Shown here one piece after another: positions 1-6,641 of a stretch of 8,889 nucleotides of DNA (the stretch's first letter is position 1; every line of letters begins with the position of its first letter). Below the pieces are notes generated by a model. The model had not been told where the DNA came from. It did no database searches and saw nothing but the letters and a program-made list of their open reading frames with translations. Source of the stretch: Burkholderiales bacterium (GTDB taxonomy: Bacteria > Pseudomonadota > Gammaproteobacteria > Burkholderiales > Burkholderiaceae_C); NCBI GenBank assembly GCA_011391855.1, contig JAABPT010000026.1, positions 1-8,889 on the forward strand, given 5' to 3'. The translations under genes were made by a program, and so were the position numbers.

Positions 1-512
1 GGGTCGAAGCCGAGCACGTTCATGCCCAACTTGATGGCGGCGTCGGCCACCAGGCAGCCGATCTTGCCCAGGCCGATGACGCCCAGCGTCTGGCCTTGCA
101 GTTCGTAGCCCGCAAAAGCCTTCTTGCCGTCTTCGACGCGCTTGTCCAGGTCGCTCGCCGCGGGGTCGAGCGTGGCGACGAACTGCAGCGCCGGTGCGAT
201 ATGCCGGGCCGCGATCAGCATGCCGGCGATCACCAGTTCCTTCACCGCGTTGGCATTCGCGCCCGGCGCGTTGAACACCGGCACGCCGCGCTGCGACAGG
301 GCCGGCACCGGAATGTTGTTGGTGCCGGCCCCGGCGCGGCCGATAGCGCGCACGCTGGCCGGAATGGTCATGCCGTGCAGGTCGGCGCTGCGCACCAGAA
401 TGGCGGCCGGGTCGGCCACGTCCTTGCCGACGCGGTAACGCTCGGCCGGCAGTCGCGAAAGCCCGCTGGCAGAAATCTGGTTGAGCACCAGAATGGGCAG
501 CCGGTCAGCCAT
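1..512 (-). CDS. serA: D-3-phosphoglycerate dehydrogenase, N-terminal part (cut by window edge)
   Basis: This gene encodes the NAD-dependent enzyme that oxidises 3-phosphoglycerate to 3-phosphohydroxypyruvate, the first step of serine synthesis. The visible 170 residues cover the N-terminal substrate-binding region and the start of the NAD-binding fold. Family landmarks are GAGTNNIPV (residues 61-69), FNAPGANANAVKELV (80-94) and the dinucleotide-binding GLGKIG (147-152) in a VIGLGKIG context. The ATG at 512-510 lies inside the end of serC, with an 8-base overlap, and has a GAGG ribosome binding site at 522-519. The pairing suggests translational coupling and a dedicated serine operon. The GTNNIP and ANANAVKELV motifs fit the shorter SerA type of about 390-400 residues. 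The C-terminal half, including any ACT domain, lies outside the window. A related 2-hydroxyacid dehydrogenase is possible in principle, but the serC neighbour makes SerA by far the better call. Confidence 0.93.
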   Translation of the reverse strand, partial: MADRLPILVLNQISASGLSRLPAERYRVGKDVADPAAILVRSADLHGMTIPASVRAIGRAGAGTNNIPVPALSQRGVPVFNAPGANANAVKELVIAGMLIAARHIAPALQFVATLDPAASDLDKRVEDGKKAFAGYELQGQTLGVIGLGKIGCLVADAAIKLGMNVLGFD

Positions 513-1587
513 TTTTCGCCTCGAATTCCTTCATGTAGGCCACCAGCGCCTGCACGCCTGCCACCGGCATGGCGTTGTAGATGGAAGCGCGCATGCCGCC
601 CACCGAGCGGTGGCCCTTCAACTGCACCATGCCGCGCGCCTCGGCGCCTTTCAGGAATGCGCTGTCCAGTGCTTCGTCCTTCAGCTTGAAGGGCACGTTC
701 ATCAGGCTGCGGCAGTCCTTGGCCACCGGCGCGCTGTAGAAACCGGTGGTGTCCAGGTAGTCGTACAGCAGCGCGGCCTTGGCGCGGTTCTTCGTTTCCA
801 TCGCCGCCAGCCCGCCTTGCGCCTGCAGCCACTTGAACACCAGCCCGGCGATATAGATGCCATAGGTGGGCGGCGTGTTGTACATGCTGTCGTTGTCGGC
901 CACCGTCTTGTAGTCGAAGGCCGACGGCGTGGCCGGCAGCGCCTGGCCGATGAGGTCTTCGCGCACGATGACGATGGTCAGCCCGGCCGGGCCGATATTC
1001 TTCTGCGCGCCGCCATAGATGAGGCCGTACTTGGACACGTCCACCGGCCGCGACAGGATGCTGCTGGACATGTCGGCCACCAGTGGCGCAGGGCCCACCT
1101 CGGGCGTCCAGTGGTATTCAACGCCGCCGATGGTTTCATTGCTGCAGATGTGCACATAGGCGGCGTCGGGGTCGAGCTTCCAGGTGTCGCGCGGCGGGAT
1201 CGTGGTGTAGCCGCTGTCGGCGCTGCTCGCCGCCACGTTGACCTTGCCGTATTTCTTCGCTTCCTTGATCGACTTCTTGCTCCATTCGCCGGTGTCCACG
1301 TAGTCGGCGCCGGCATGGCCGCGCAGCAGGTTCATCGGCACGATGGCGTTCTCGGCGATGGCGCCGCCCTGCATGAACAGCACTTTGTAGCTGGCCGGAA
1401 TGGCCATCAGTTCGCGCAGCAGCGCCTGGGCCTCGTCGGCGATGGCAATGAATTCCTTGCCGCGGTGGCTCATTTCCATCACCGACATGCCCGAGCCGTG
1501 CCAGTCGAGCATCTCTTCGGCCGCCTGGCGCAGCACGGGTTCGGGCAGCGCGGCCGGGCCGGCGCTGAAGTTGTAAACGCGGGTCAT
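505..1587 (-). CDS. serC: Phosphoserine aminotransferase
   Basis: SerC is a PLP enzyme that transfers an amino group from glutamate to 3-phosphohydroxypyruvate to make phosphoserine. The same enzyme also serves pyridoxal phosphate synthesis in many bacteria. The protein has 360 residues, the usual family length. It opens with MTRVYNFSAGPAALP, the standard SerC N-terminus. MSHRGKEF (residues 39-46) and GGAIAENAIVP (74-84) follow. The PLP lysine is expected at K196 in YGGAQKNIGPAG, just after ADMSSSILSRP (171-181). The C-terminus holds GGMRASIYNAMP. The start at 1587 is fixed by the conserved N-terminus and a TGGAG ribosome binding site at 1600-1596. The frame stays open further upstream, but that stretch has no SerC similarity. 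It is the first gene of the serC-serA pair and its end overlaps the serA start by 8 bases. Expression probably starts from the promoter in the 1588-1736 region. Confidence 0.98.
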   Translation of the reverse strand: MTRVYNFSAGPAALPEPVLRQAAEEMLDWHGSGMSVMEMSHRGKEFIAIADEAQALLRELMAIPASYKVLFMQGGAIAENAIVPMNLLRGHAGADYVDTGEWSKKSIKEAKKYGKVNVAASSADSGYTTIPPRDTWKLDPDAAYVHICSNETIGGVEYHWTPEVGPAPLVADMSSSILSRPVDVSKYGLIYGGAQKNIGPAGLTIVIVREDLIGQALPATPSAFDYKTVADNDSMYNTPPTYGIYIAGLVFKWLQAQGGLAAMETKNRAKAALLYDYLDTTGFYSAPVAKDCRSLMNVPFKLKDEALDSAFLKGAEARGMVQLKGHRSVGGMRASIYNAMPVAGVQALVAYMKEFEAKNG

Positions 1588-1595
1588 GCAGACAT

Positions 1596-1600
1596 CTCCA
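1596..1600 (-). promoter_or_regulatory. Ribosome binding site of serC
   Basis: The minus strand reads TGGAG here, eight bases before the serC ATG. It supports the start at 1587 over in-frame ATG codons further upstream. Confidence 0.7.
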
Positions 1601-1624
1601 AGGGGTGAGGGCAGTTCGGTGCCC

Positions 1625-1653
1625 ATTATCGGTGGCGAAGCAGGCTTGACCGG
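1625..1653 (-). promoter_or_regulatory. Candidate serC promoter
   Basis: The minus strand reads GATAAT at 1630-1625, a five-of-six match to the sigma-70 -10 box. Transcription would start near 1618, giving a leader of about 30 bases that contains the ribosome binding site. The hexamer at standard 17-base spacing (1653-1648) is a poor -35 match, and a better one, TTGATA, sits 23 bases away, which is too far. The promoter may therefore depend on an activator or be weak. The -35 position lies within the inverted repeat at 1645-1660. Confidence 0.4.
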
Positions 1654-1660
1654 TATCAAG
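1645..1660. repeat. Short inverted repeat, possible operator
   Basis: CTTGA (1645-1649) and TCAAG (1656-1660) are perfect 5-base arms around a 6-base spacer. The repeat lies between the divergent serC and usp genes and covers the -35 position of the candidate serC promoter. That is a reasonable place for a regulator to bind, but 5-base arms can arise by chance and no regulator gene is adjacent. Confidence 0.25.
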
Positions 1661-1676
1661 GACGGGGCCATGGGTC

Positions 1677-1682
1677 TATCCT
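1677..1682 (+). promoter_or_regulatory. Candidate -10 box for the usp gene
   Basis: TATCCT matches four of six positions of the sigma-70 -10 box, including the key T, A and final T. The position 17 bases upstream is a weak -35. A TTGACC lies at 1646-1651, but the 25-base spacing is too long. If used, it would give a leader of about 48 bases before the usp ATG. Confidence 0.22.
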
Positions 1683-1736
1683 TACAGTCTGCACACAAGG
1701 CTCGGCAACTTGCCGGGCCAGCAAGGCCAGCACCGC

Positions 1737-2180
1737 ATGTACCAGCACCTGCTCGTGCCGATCGACGGCAGCCAACTGTCCGAACGCGCCACCGACGCCA
1801 GTCTGGAACTGGCACGCAAGGTAGGCGCGCGCGTGACCGGCTTCGTCGTCGAGCCCGATTCGCCGCAGCCGGGCATCGGTTCGCATCCGGTCGGCTTTTC
1901 GCGGGACGCCGAGGCACACCTCGCCCGCACCGAGGCCCATGCCCGCGAGGTGCTGGACCAGTTCGCGGCCAAGGCCGCGGCGCAGGGCGTGCCGTTCCAG
2001 GGCCAGTACGAGCGCACCGACGGCGTGGACGACGCCATCCTGGGCGCCGCCACCGCCTACGGCTGCGACCTCATCGTGATGGTCACGCACGGCCGCGGCA
2101 CCTTCGGCGATTTGCTGTTCGGTTCGCACACGAAGAGACTGATGGCGCGCACCACGCTGCCGCTGCTGGTGCTGCATTGA
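1737..2180 (+). CDS. Universal stress protein (UspA family)
   Basis: This is a single-domain cytoplasmic universal stress protein of 147 residues, the usual length. It opens with MYQHLLVPIDGS, the first strand of the family with the conserved D10. The nucleotide-binding loop is near the end: THG (117-119), nine residues, then GS (129-130), followed by a typical LPLLVLH ending. The consensus loop is G-2x-G-9x-G-S/T; its first glycine is V116 here. Such substitutions occur in the family, so ATP binding is likely but not certain. The ATG at 1737 is chosen because MYQHLLVPIDGS is the expected N-terminus. An AAGG at 1723-1726 is a weak ribosome binding site ten bases before it. The gene is divergent from serC and its stop codon overlaps the likely start of the next gene. 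Members of this family typically help cells survive stress; the exact role is not visible. Confidence 0.95.
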   Translation: MYQHLLVPIDGSQLSERATDASLELARKVGARVTGFVVEPDSPQPGIGSHPVGFSRDAEAHLARTEAHAREVLDQFAAKAAAQGVPFQGQYERTDGVDDAILGAATAYGCDLIVMVTHGRGTFGDLLFGSHTKRLMARTTLPLLVLH

Positions 2181-3400
2181 ATACGCTGGAAGCCGTCGCG
2201 CCGCTGCTGGAAGCGCGCCTGGCCGCCCTGCTGGCCCGCAGCGGCCTGGCGCCGTTGCGTCTGGCCGGTCGCACGCTGCTGCCGCTGGTGCAGGGCGGCA
2301 TGGGCGTGGGCGTGTCGGCGCACCGGCTGGCGGGTGCGGTGGCGTCCGAGGGTGGCGTGGGCACCATCAGCAGCGTCGACCTGCGCCGCCACCACCCCGA
2401 CCTGATGGCGCGCACGCACGGCCTGCCGCCCGGCGAAGCGGCCAAGCAGGCCATCGACGAGGTCAACCTGGAGGCGATCTCGCGCGAGATCGCCGCAGCA
2501 CGTGCAGCGGCCGGCGGCCGTGGCCTGCTGGCCATCAACGTGATGCGCGCAGTGAGCGCCTATGCGCCTTCGGTCAAGCGGGCGCTGGAAGCCGGCATCG
2601 ACGCCGTGGTGGTGGGCGCCGGCCTGCCGCTGGACCTGCCCGACCTGGCGCAGGACCACCCGCATGCCGCACTCGTCCCCATCCTCAGCGACGCACGCGG
2701 CGTGCAGCTCATCGTGAAGAAGTGGGAGCGCAAGAAGCGGCTGCCCGACGCGATCGTCATCGAACACCCGCGGCTGGCCGGCGGGCACCTGGGTGCGGCG
2801 CGCATTGCCGACCTGCACGACCCGCGCTTCGAATTCGAGAACGTCATCCCGCAGTCGCTGGCATTCCTGCGCTCGGCCGGCATCGAGCGCGAGATCCCGC
2901 TCATTGCCGCCGGCGGCATCCGCAGCTGCGAGGACATCGCTCGCGTGCAGGCGCTGGGTGCGGCGGCGGTGCAGCTGGGCACGCCGTTCGCCGTCACGAC
3001 CGAGGGCGACGCGCACCCCGAATTCAAGCGCGTGCTGGCCGAGGCGCGGGAAGACGAGATGGTGGAATTCACCAGCGTGGCCGGGTTGCCGGCGCGTGCG
3101 GTGGCCACGCCCTGGATGCGTTCCTACTTGCGCATCGAAGACAAGCTGCAGGCCGTGGCTCACCCCAAGGCGCGCTGCACCAAGTCCTTCGACTGCCTGG
3201 CGCAATGCGGGCTGCGCGACGGCACGCCGGGCTGGGGCCAGTTCTGCATCGACAATCAGCTGGCCGCCGCGCTGCGCGGCGACGTGAAGAAGGGCTTGTT
3301 CTTCCGCGGCGTCGGCGCCTTGCCCTTCGGCAGCCAGATCCGCAGCGTGCGTGAGCTGATCGAACGCCTCTTGACCCCGGCCGCGCTGCTGCCGGCCTGA
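2177..3400 (+). CDS. Nitronate monooxygenase-family flavoprotein
   Basis: The product is a predicted FMN-dependent TIM-barrel oxidoreductase of 407 residues in the nitronate monooxygenase (2-nitropropane dioxygenase) family, which also contains FabK-like enoyl reductases. Landmarks are LVQGGMGVGVSA near the N-terminus (37-48), VVVGAGLPLDLP (144-155), AGGHLG (201-206) and the flavin phosphate-binding stretch AAGGIRS (244-250) followed by VQLGTPF (265-271). A C-terminal extension after about residue 320 carries cysteines C334, C340, C344 and C357, then GLFFRG and LPFGSQIRSV. No ATG precedes the conserved N-terminus, so the start is taken as TTG at 2177, giving MNTLEAVAPL. This TTG shares bases with the usp stop, so translation is probably coupled. 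A second TTG at 2255 is less likely because it would trim the N-terminus. The substrate is unknown: family annotations of 'nitronate monooxygenase' cover several activities. Confidence 0.88.
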   Translation: MNTLEAVAPLLEARLAALLARSGLAPLRLAGRTLLPLVQGGMGVGVSAHRLAGAVASEGGVGTISSVDLRRHHPDLMARTHGLPPGEAAKQAIDEVNLEAISREIAAARAAAGGRGLLAINVMRAVSAYAPSVKRALEAGIDAVVVGAGLPLDLPDLAQDHPHAALVPILSDARGVQLIVKKWERKKRLPDAIVIEHPRLAGGHLGAARIADLHDPRFEFENVIPQSLAFLRSAGIEREIPLIAAGGIRSCEDIARVQALGAAAVQLGTPFAVTTEGDAHPEFKRVLAEAREDEMVEFTSVAGLPARAVATPWMRSYLRIEDKLQAVAHPKARCTKSFDCLAQCGLRDGTPGWGQFCIDNQLAAALRGDVKKGLFFRGVGALPFGSQIRSVRELIERLLTPAALLPA

Positions 3401-3403
3401 CCT

Positions 3404-3410
3404 GCAGGAG
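3404..3410 (+). promoter_or_regulatory. Ribosome binding site of the DUF411 gene
   Basis: GCAGGAG lies seven bases before the ATG at 3418 and only four before an in-frame TTG at 3415. The spacing decides for the ATG. Confidence 0.75.
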
Positions 3411-3417
3411 TACGTTG

Positions 3418-3894
3418 ATGGAATCGAAGCTGAATCGCCGGCGCCTGCTGGGCACCCTGACCGCCGCCTTGGCGCTGCCGGCTTTCGGCCGTGCGAAGTC
3501 GCCGCTGGTGGAAGTCTGGAAGGACGTCAGCTGCGGCTGCTGCCACGACTGGATCGCGCACATGAAGGCCAACGGTTTCGACGTGCGCGCCTACGACGTG
3601 GGCAATGTCGCCGCGCGCCAGCGCCTGGGTGTGCCGGCCAAGCTGGGCTCCTGCCACACCGCGCTGGTGGACGGCTACACCATCGAAGGGCACGTGCCGG
3701 CCAGCGAGGTGCAGCGCCTGCTGCGCGAACGCCCGCCGGCGGTGGGCCTGGTGGTGCCGGGCATGCCGATCGGTTCGCCCGGCATGGACACGCCCGCCTA
3801 TGGCGGCCGGCGCGACGCCTATTCGGTGTTGCTGCTGGGCAAGGACGGCAAGACCAGCGTCTACGCCTCCTACACGGCCCGCGCGCCGGGCTGA
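3418..3894 (+). CDS. Exported DUF411 metal-binding protein (CopG-like)
   Basis: This 158-residue DUF411 protein is expected in the periplasm. The N-terminus has arginines (RRR at residues 7-9), a hydrophobic stretch (LLGTLTAALALPAFG) and a likely cleavage after GRA near residue 26. The NRRRLLG sequence resembles a twin-arginine signal but lacks its full consensus. Mature landmarks are CGCC (39-42), a distal cysteine in SCHTALV (C79) and PGMPIGSPGM (114-123), all typical of DUF411. The Pseudomonas aeruginosa DUF411 protein CopG has a thioredoxin-like fold and binds a copper cluster through its CxCC and a distal cysteine. All four equivalent cysteines are present, so copper binding is a good inference. 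It starts 17 bases after the flavoprotein gene and is probably co-transcribed with it. No copper pump, oxidase or sensor gene is in the window, so a role in copper handling is not supported by context. Confidence 0.9.
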   Translation: MESKLNRRRLLGTLTAALALPAFGRAKSPLVEVWKDVSCGCCHDWIAHMKANGFDVRAYDVGNVAARQRLGVPAKLGSCHTALVDGYTIEGHVPASEVQRLLRERPPAVGLVVPGMPIGSPGMDTPAYGGRRDAYSVLLLGKDGKTSVYASYTARAPG

Positions 3895-3971
3895 ACCGAG
3901 ACTGCCACGCCGGGCGCCGGCCCCGCTTGCCCTGCGCCGCCCGCGGTGAGAGCATCGCCCCACAACCCACC

Positions 3972-3976
3972 AGGAG
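3972..3976 (+). promoter_or_regulatory. Ribosome binding site of the phasin-like gene
   Basis: AGGAG lies seven bases before the ATG at 3984 and fixes that start. The preceding gap from 3895 has a GC-rich 5-base hairpin (3909-3921) without a T run and no convincing promoter. Confidence 0.7.
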
Positions 3977-3983
3977 ACCCCCC

Positions 3984-4664
3984 ATGGCCAAGCCCATGTT
4001 CGACGCCGACGCACTGATTTCAGCCTTCGAGACCGCCACCGCGCAACAGGGCGCCCAGCTGAAGAAAGCGGTGAGCGACGCCACGCTGGCTTCGCTGCAG
4101 GGCCGCGAGCTCACGCTGAAGAATATCCGCGCCGCCCTCAAGTCGGTGACCGACGCCGCCAGCACTGGTGCGGCGAAGAACCTCACCGGCGGGGTCGACG
4201 CCGAGGCGCTGCTCGACCAGGCCGTGGCCGGCATGGACCAGGCCCTGCTCAAGGCCGTGGATGCCAACCGCGTGGCGCTGGGCCAGCTGGTGTCGCAAGG
4301 CGCCGACCTGCGCGAGAAGCACCTGAAAAGGGCGCTGGACGACCTGGACAAGTTCGAGGACACGATGTTCGCCGCCATCAAGAAGGCTGCCGCCGGTGTC
4401 GACGGCCCGATGGCCGGCGCCTGGAACCAGGCGCTGGAAAAGATGCAGGCCGGTGGCACGCTGTCGGGCGCGAAGGCGTCGAATACCGCGGAGCAGCTGG
4501 CAGCGCAGATGCAGGACGCCATGCGCACCACGCGCACCGCCTCCATGCGCGCCGCGCAGGTCATGGCCGAAAGCTACACGGCCATGGTCAGCGGCGTGCT
4601 GCTGGGCATGTCCGACGCGCTGCAGTCCGGTGCGGCCGCCAAGAAGACCCCGGCCAAGAAGTAG
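3984..4664 (+). CDS. Phasin-like helical protein with lysine-rich tail, function unknown
   Basis: I do not firmly recognise this 226-residue protein. It is predicted to be almost all helix, is rich in Ala, Lys, Asp, Gln and Met, has no cysteine, no signal peptide and no convincing membrane segment. Heptad-like stretches (for example QLKKAVSDATLASLQ and HLKRALDDLDKFEDTM) suggest coiled coils. The tail, AAKKTPAKK (218-226), resembles the basic ends of phasins of the PhaF type and of histone-like proteins. Phasins coat polyhydroxyalkanoate granules, and the gene sits 40 bases before an acyl-condensing KASIII gene, so a granule or acyl-metabolism link is plausible. The evidence is composition and context only. 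It could equally be a different, lineage-restricted helical protein. The start is supported by a ribosome binding site at 3972-3976. Confidence 0.8.
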   Translation: MAKPMFDADALISAFETATAQQGAQLKKAVSDATLASLQGRELTLKNIRAALKSVTDAASTGAAKNLTGGVDAEALLDQAVAGMDQALLKAVDANRVALGQLVSQGADLREKHLKRALDDLDKFEDTMFAAIKKAAAGVDGPMAGAWNQALEKMQAGGTLSGAKASNTAEQLAAQMQDAMRTTRTASMRAAQVMAESYTAMVSGVLLGMSDALQSGAAAKKTPAKK

Positions 4665-4673
4665 CGTGGCGGG

Positions 4674-4687
4674 CCCGCTGCGGCGGG
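4674..4687 (+). terminator. Possible weak hairpin after the phasin-like gene
   Basis: CCCGC and GCGGG form a 5-base GC stem around a TGCG loop, ten bases after the stop codon. Only TTCT follows, so an intrinsic terminator is uncertain. The overlapping palindrome GCGGGCCCGC (4669-4678) offers an alternative fold. Confidence 0.2.
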
Positions 4688-4690
4688 TTC

Positions 4691-4696
4691 TACACT
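4691..4696 (+). promoter_or_regulatory. Candidate -10 box placed for a leaderless KASIII transcript
   Basis: TACACT matches four of six -10 positions and ends eight bases before the KASIII ATG. A promoter here would start transcription at or just before the ATG. No ribosome binding site is visible before this gene, which fits a leaderless or very short-leader message. No clear -35 is present. Confidence 0.35.
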
Positions 4697-4704
4697 CTGG
4701 CGCC

Positions 4705-5826
<1,122 letters not shown>

Positions 5827-5833
5827 TCAACCC

Positions 5834-5853
5834 CAATTGATTTCTCGCAATTG
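5834..5853. repeat. CAATTG pair in the gap before the yqjD homologue
   Basis: Two copies of the palindrome CAATTG (5834-5839 and 5848-5853) are separated by 8 bases and could pair as a 6-base hairpin just after the KASIII stop codon. No T run follows. The role is unknown and chance is possible. Confidence 0.3.
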
Positions 5854-5864
5854 CCCTGGGGTGG

Positions 5865-5901
5865 TCCTGGGTGTAGGGTTGGGTTTGTCCCTACCCCAGG
5901 A
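5865..5901 (+). promoter_or_regulatory. Strong hairpin overlapping the ribosome binding site of the yqjD homologue
   Basis: TCCTGGG (5865-5871) and GTAGGG (5873-5878) pair fully with CCCTAC (5889-5894) and CCCAGGA (5895-5901). This makes a 13-base-pair stem with one bulged T (5872) and a 10-base loop. The right arm includes four bases of the AGGAGG ribosome binding site at 5898-5903. In RNA this could hide the site and hold back translation. No T run follows, so it is a poor intrinsic terminator. A possible promoter, TTGCCC (5851-5856) with TAGGGT (5874-5879) at 17-base spacing, lies across the left arm. If transcription starts there, the hairpin is absent from that RNA and would form only in read-through transcripts from the KASIII gene. 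Confidence 0.55.
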
Positions 5902-5903
5902 GG
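5898..5903 (+). promoter_or_regulatory. Ribosome binding site of the yqjD homologue
   Basis: AGGAGG is a full consensus site five bases before the ATG at 5909. It decides for this start over upstream in-frame codons. Its first four bases fall in the stem at 5865-5901. Confidence 0.8.
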
Positions 5904-5908
5904 ATCAC

Positions 5909-6220
5909 ATGTCCGAACTCACCGCCACCCAGAAAGACAAGCTCATGGCCGACCTGCGCGTGGTCGTGGCCGACGCCGAGGAACTGCTCAAGCTGACCGC
6001 CGACGACGTGGGTGAAAGCACCGCCGGGTTGCGCGATCGCCTGAATCAGCGCCTGGCCGACGCCAAGCACAGCCTGCTCACGCTGCAGGCCAGCGCCACC
6101 GAGAAGGCCAAGGCCGCCGGCCATGCCGCCGACGACTATGTGCACGACCATCCCTGGAAGGCGATCGCGGTCGGTGCCGGCGTGGGCCTGGTCGTCGGCC
6201 TGCTGATCGGCCGCCGTTGA
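5909..6220 (+). CDS. DUF883 (YqjD/ElaB-type) membrane-anchored protein
   Basis: This is a 103-residue DUF883 protein. The N-terminal two thirds is a charged amphipathic helix (for example KDKLMADLRVVVADAEELLKL), followed by YVHDHPWKAIAVGAG (77-91) and one C-terminal membrane segment ending in GLLIGRR. The HPWKAIAVGAGVG motif and the GRR end are family hallmarks. In Escherichia coli, YqjD and ElaB are inner-membrane proteins that bind ribosomes in stationary phase. The same localisation is a fair inference here; ribosome binding is less certain. It is the first gene of a yqjD-yqjE-yqjK-like set, with the next gene 13 bases away. The ATG at 5909 has an excellent ribosome binding site that lies partly inside a strong hairpin. 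Confidence 0.93.
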   Translation: MSELTATQKDKLMADLRVVVADAEELLKLTADDVGESTAGLRDRLNQRLADAKHSLLTLQASATEKAKAAGHAADDYVHDHPWKAIAVGAGVGLVVGLLIGRR

Positions 6221-6233
6221 GCTGCTGCCGGTC

Positions 6234-6641
6234 ATGACCGGCCCTGCCGCCACGGGCGGCCTGTTCCAGTCGCTGCGCCGGCTGATCGACACTGGCGTCG
6301 AGATCGTGCAGGTGCGGCTGGAACTGTTCGGCAGCGAACTCGAACAGGAAAAGCTGCGTCTGTACGACGCCGTGGTGCTGGCCGCCGTCGGCTTGGTGCT
6401 GGCGTCGCTGGCGCTGGTGCTGGCCATCGCCTTCGTGGTGCTGCTGTTCCAGGAAGGCTACCGCCTGCAGGCCGTCGGCGTGCTGACGCTGCTCTTCGCG
6501 GGCGGTGGTTGGTGGCTGTTGCGCCGTGCACGTGAAGAGTTGAAGGCCGGCAACGGCGGGCCCTTCGCGCTGACCCTGGGCGAGTTGCGGCGCGACCGCG
6601 CCGGCCTGGGCAACGCCGAGTTGCCGCGCCAGGAGCCATGA
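6234..6641 (+). CDS. YqjE-like membrane protein (phage holin family, holin superfamily III type)
   Basis: The 135-residue protein starts with an amphipathic segment rich in charged residues (about 11-45), then has two membrane segments (about 46-72 and 77-97) separated by a short EGYRLQ loop, and a cytoplasmic tail with PFALTLGELRRDRAGL (110-125). This layout and the PFxxTLxELxxDR tail motif match the YqjE/DUF1469 family, annotated as 'phage holin family' though chromosomal members are not phage proteins. The molecular role is unknown. It follows the DUF883 gene by 13 bases and its end overlaps the next start (ATGA at 6638-6641), so the three genes are very likely one operon. No good ribosome binding site precedes the ATG at 6234, which suggests coupling to the upstream gene. 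Confidence 0.88.
   Translation: MTGPAATGGLFQSLRRLIDTGVEIVQVRLELFGSELEQEKLRLYDAVVLAAVGLVLASLALVLAIAFVVLLFQEGYRLQAVGVLTLLFAGGGWWLLRRAREELKAGNGGPFALTLGELRRDRAGLGNAELPRQEP

Noticed and set aside
481..1608. Long plus-strand open frame opposite serC
   Set aside because: It is antisense to a clear SerC, rich in His, Arg, Gly and Val as expected of a shadow frame in GC-rich DNA, and has no recognisable domain.
1588..1917. Upstream extension of serC
   Set aside because: The frame is open, but the extra sequence overlaps usp on the other strand, and the SerC N-terminus begins at 1587 behind a ribosome binding site.
2057..3205. Long minus-strand open frame opposite the flavoprotein gene
   Set aside because: The composition (many Arg, His, Gln) and lack of any motif mark it as a GC-bias shadow.
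3909..3921. GCCGG-GCG-CCGGC as a terminator after the DUF411 gene
   Set aside because: The stem has only five pairs with a 3-base loop and no T run, which is common by chance in DNA this rich in G and C.
5865..5901. Reading this hairpin as the intrinsic terminator of the KASIII gene
   Set aside because: The stem is followed by GGATCACATG, not a T run, and it overlaps the next gene's ribosome binding site.
6234..6641. 'Holin' gene as a sign of a prophage
   Set aside because: Neighbours are the chromosomal yqjD and yqjK homologues and sbcB; no phage genes, integrase or attachment site are present.
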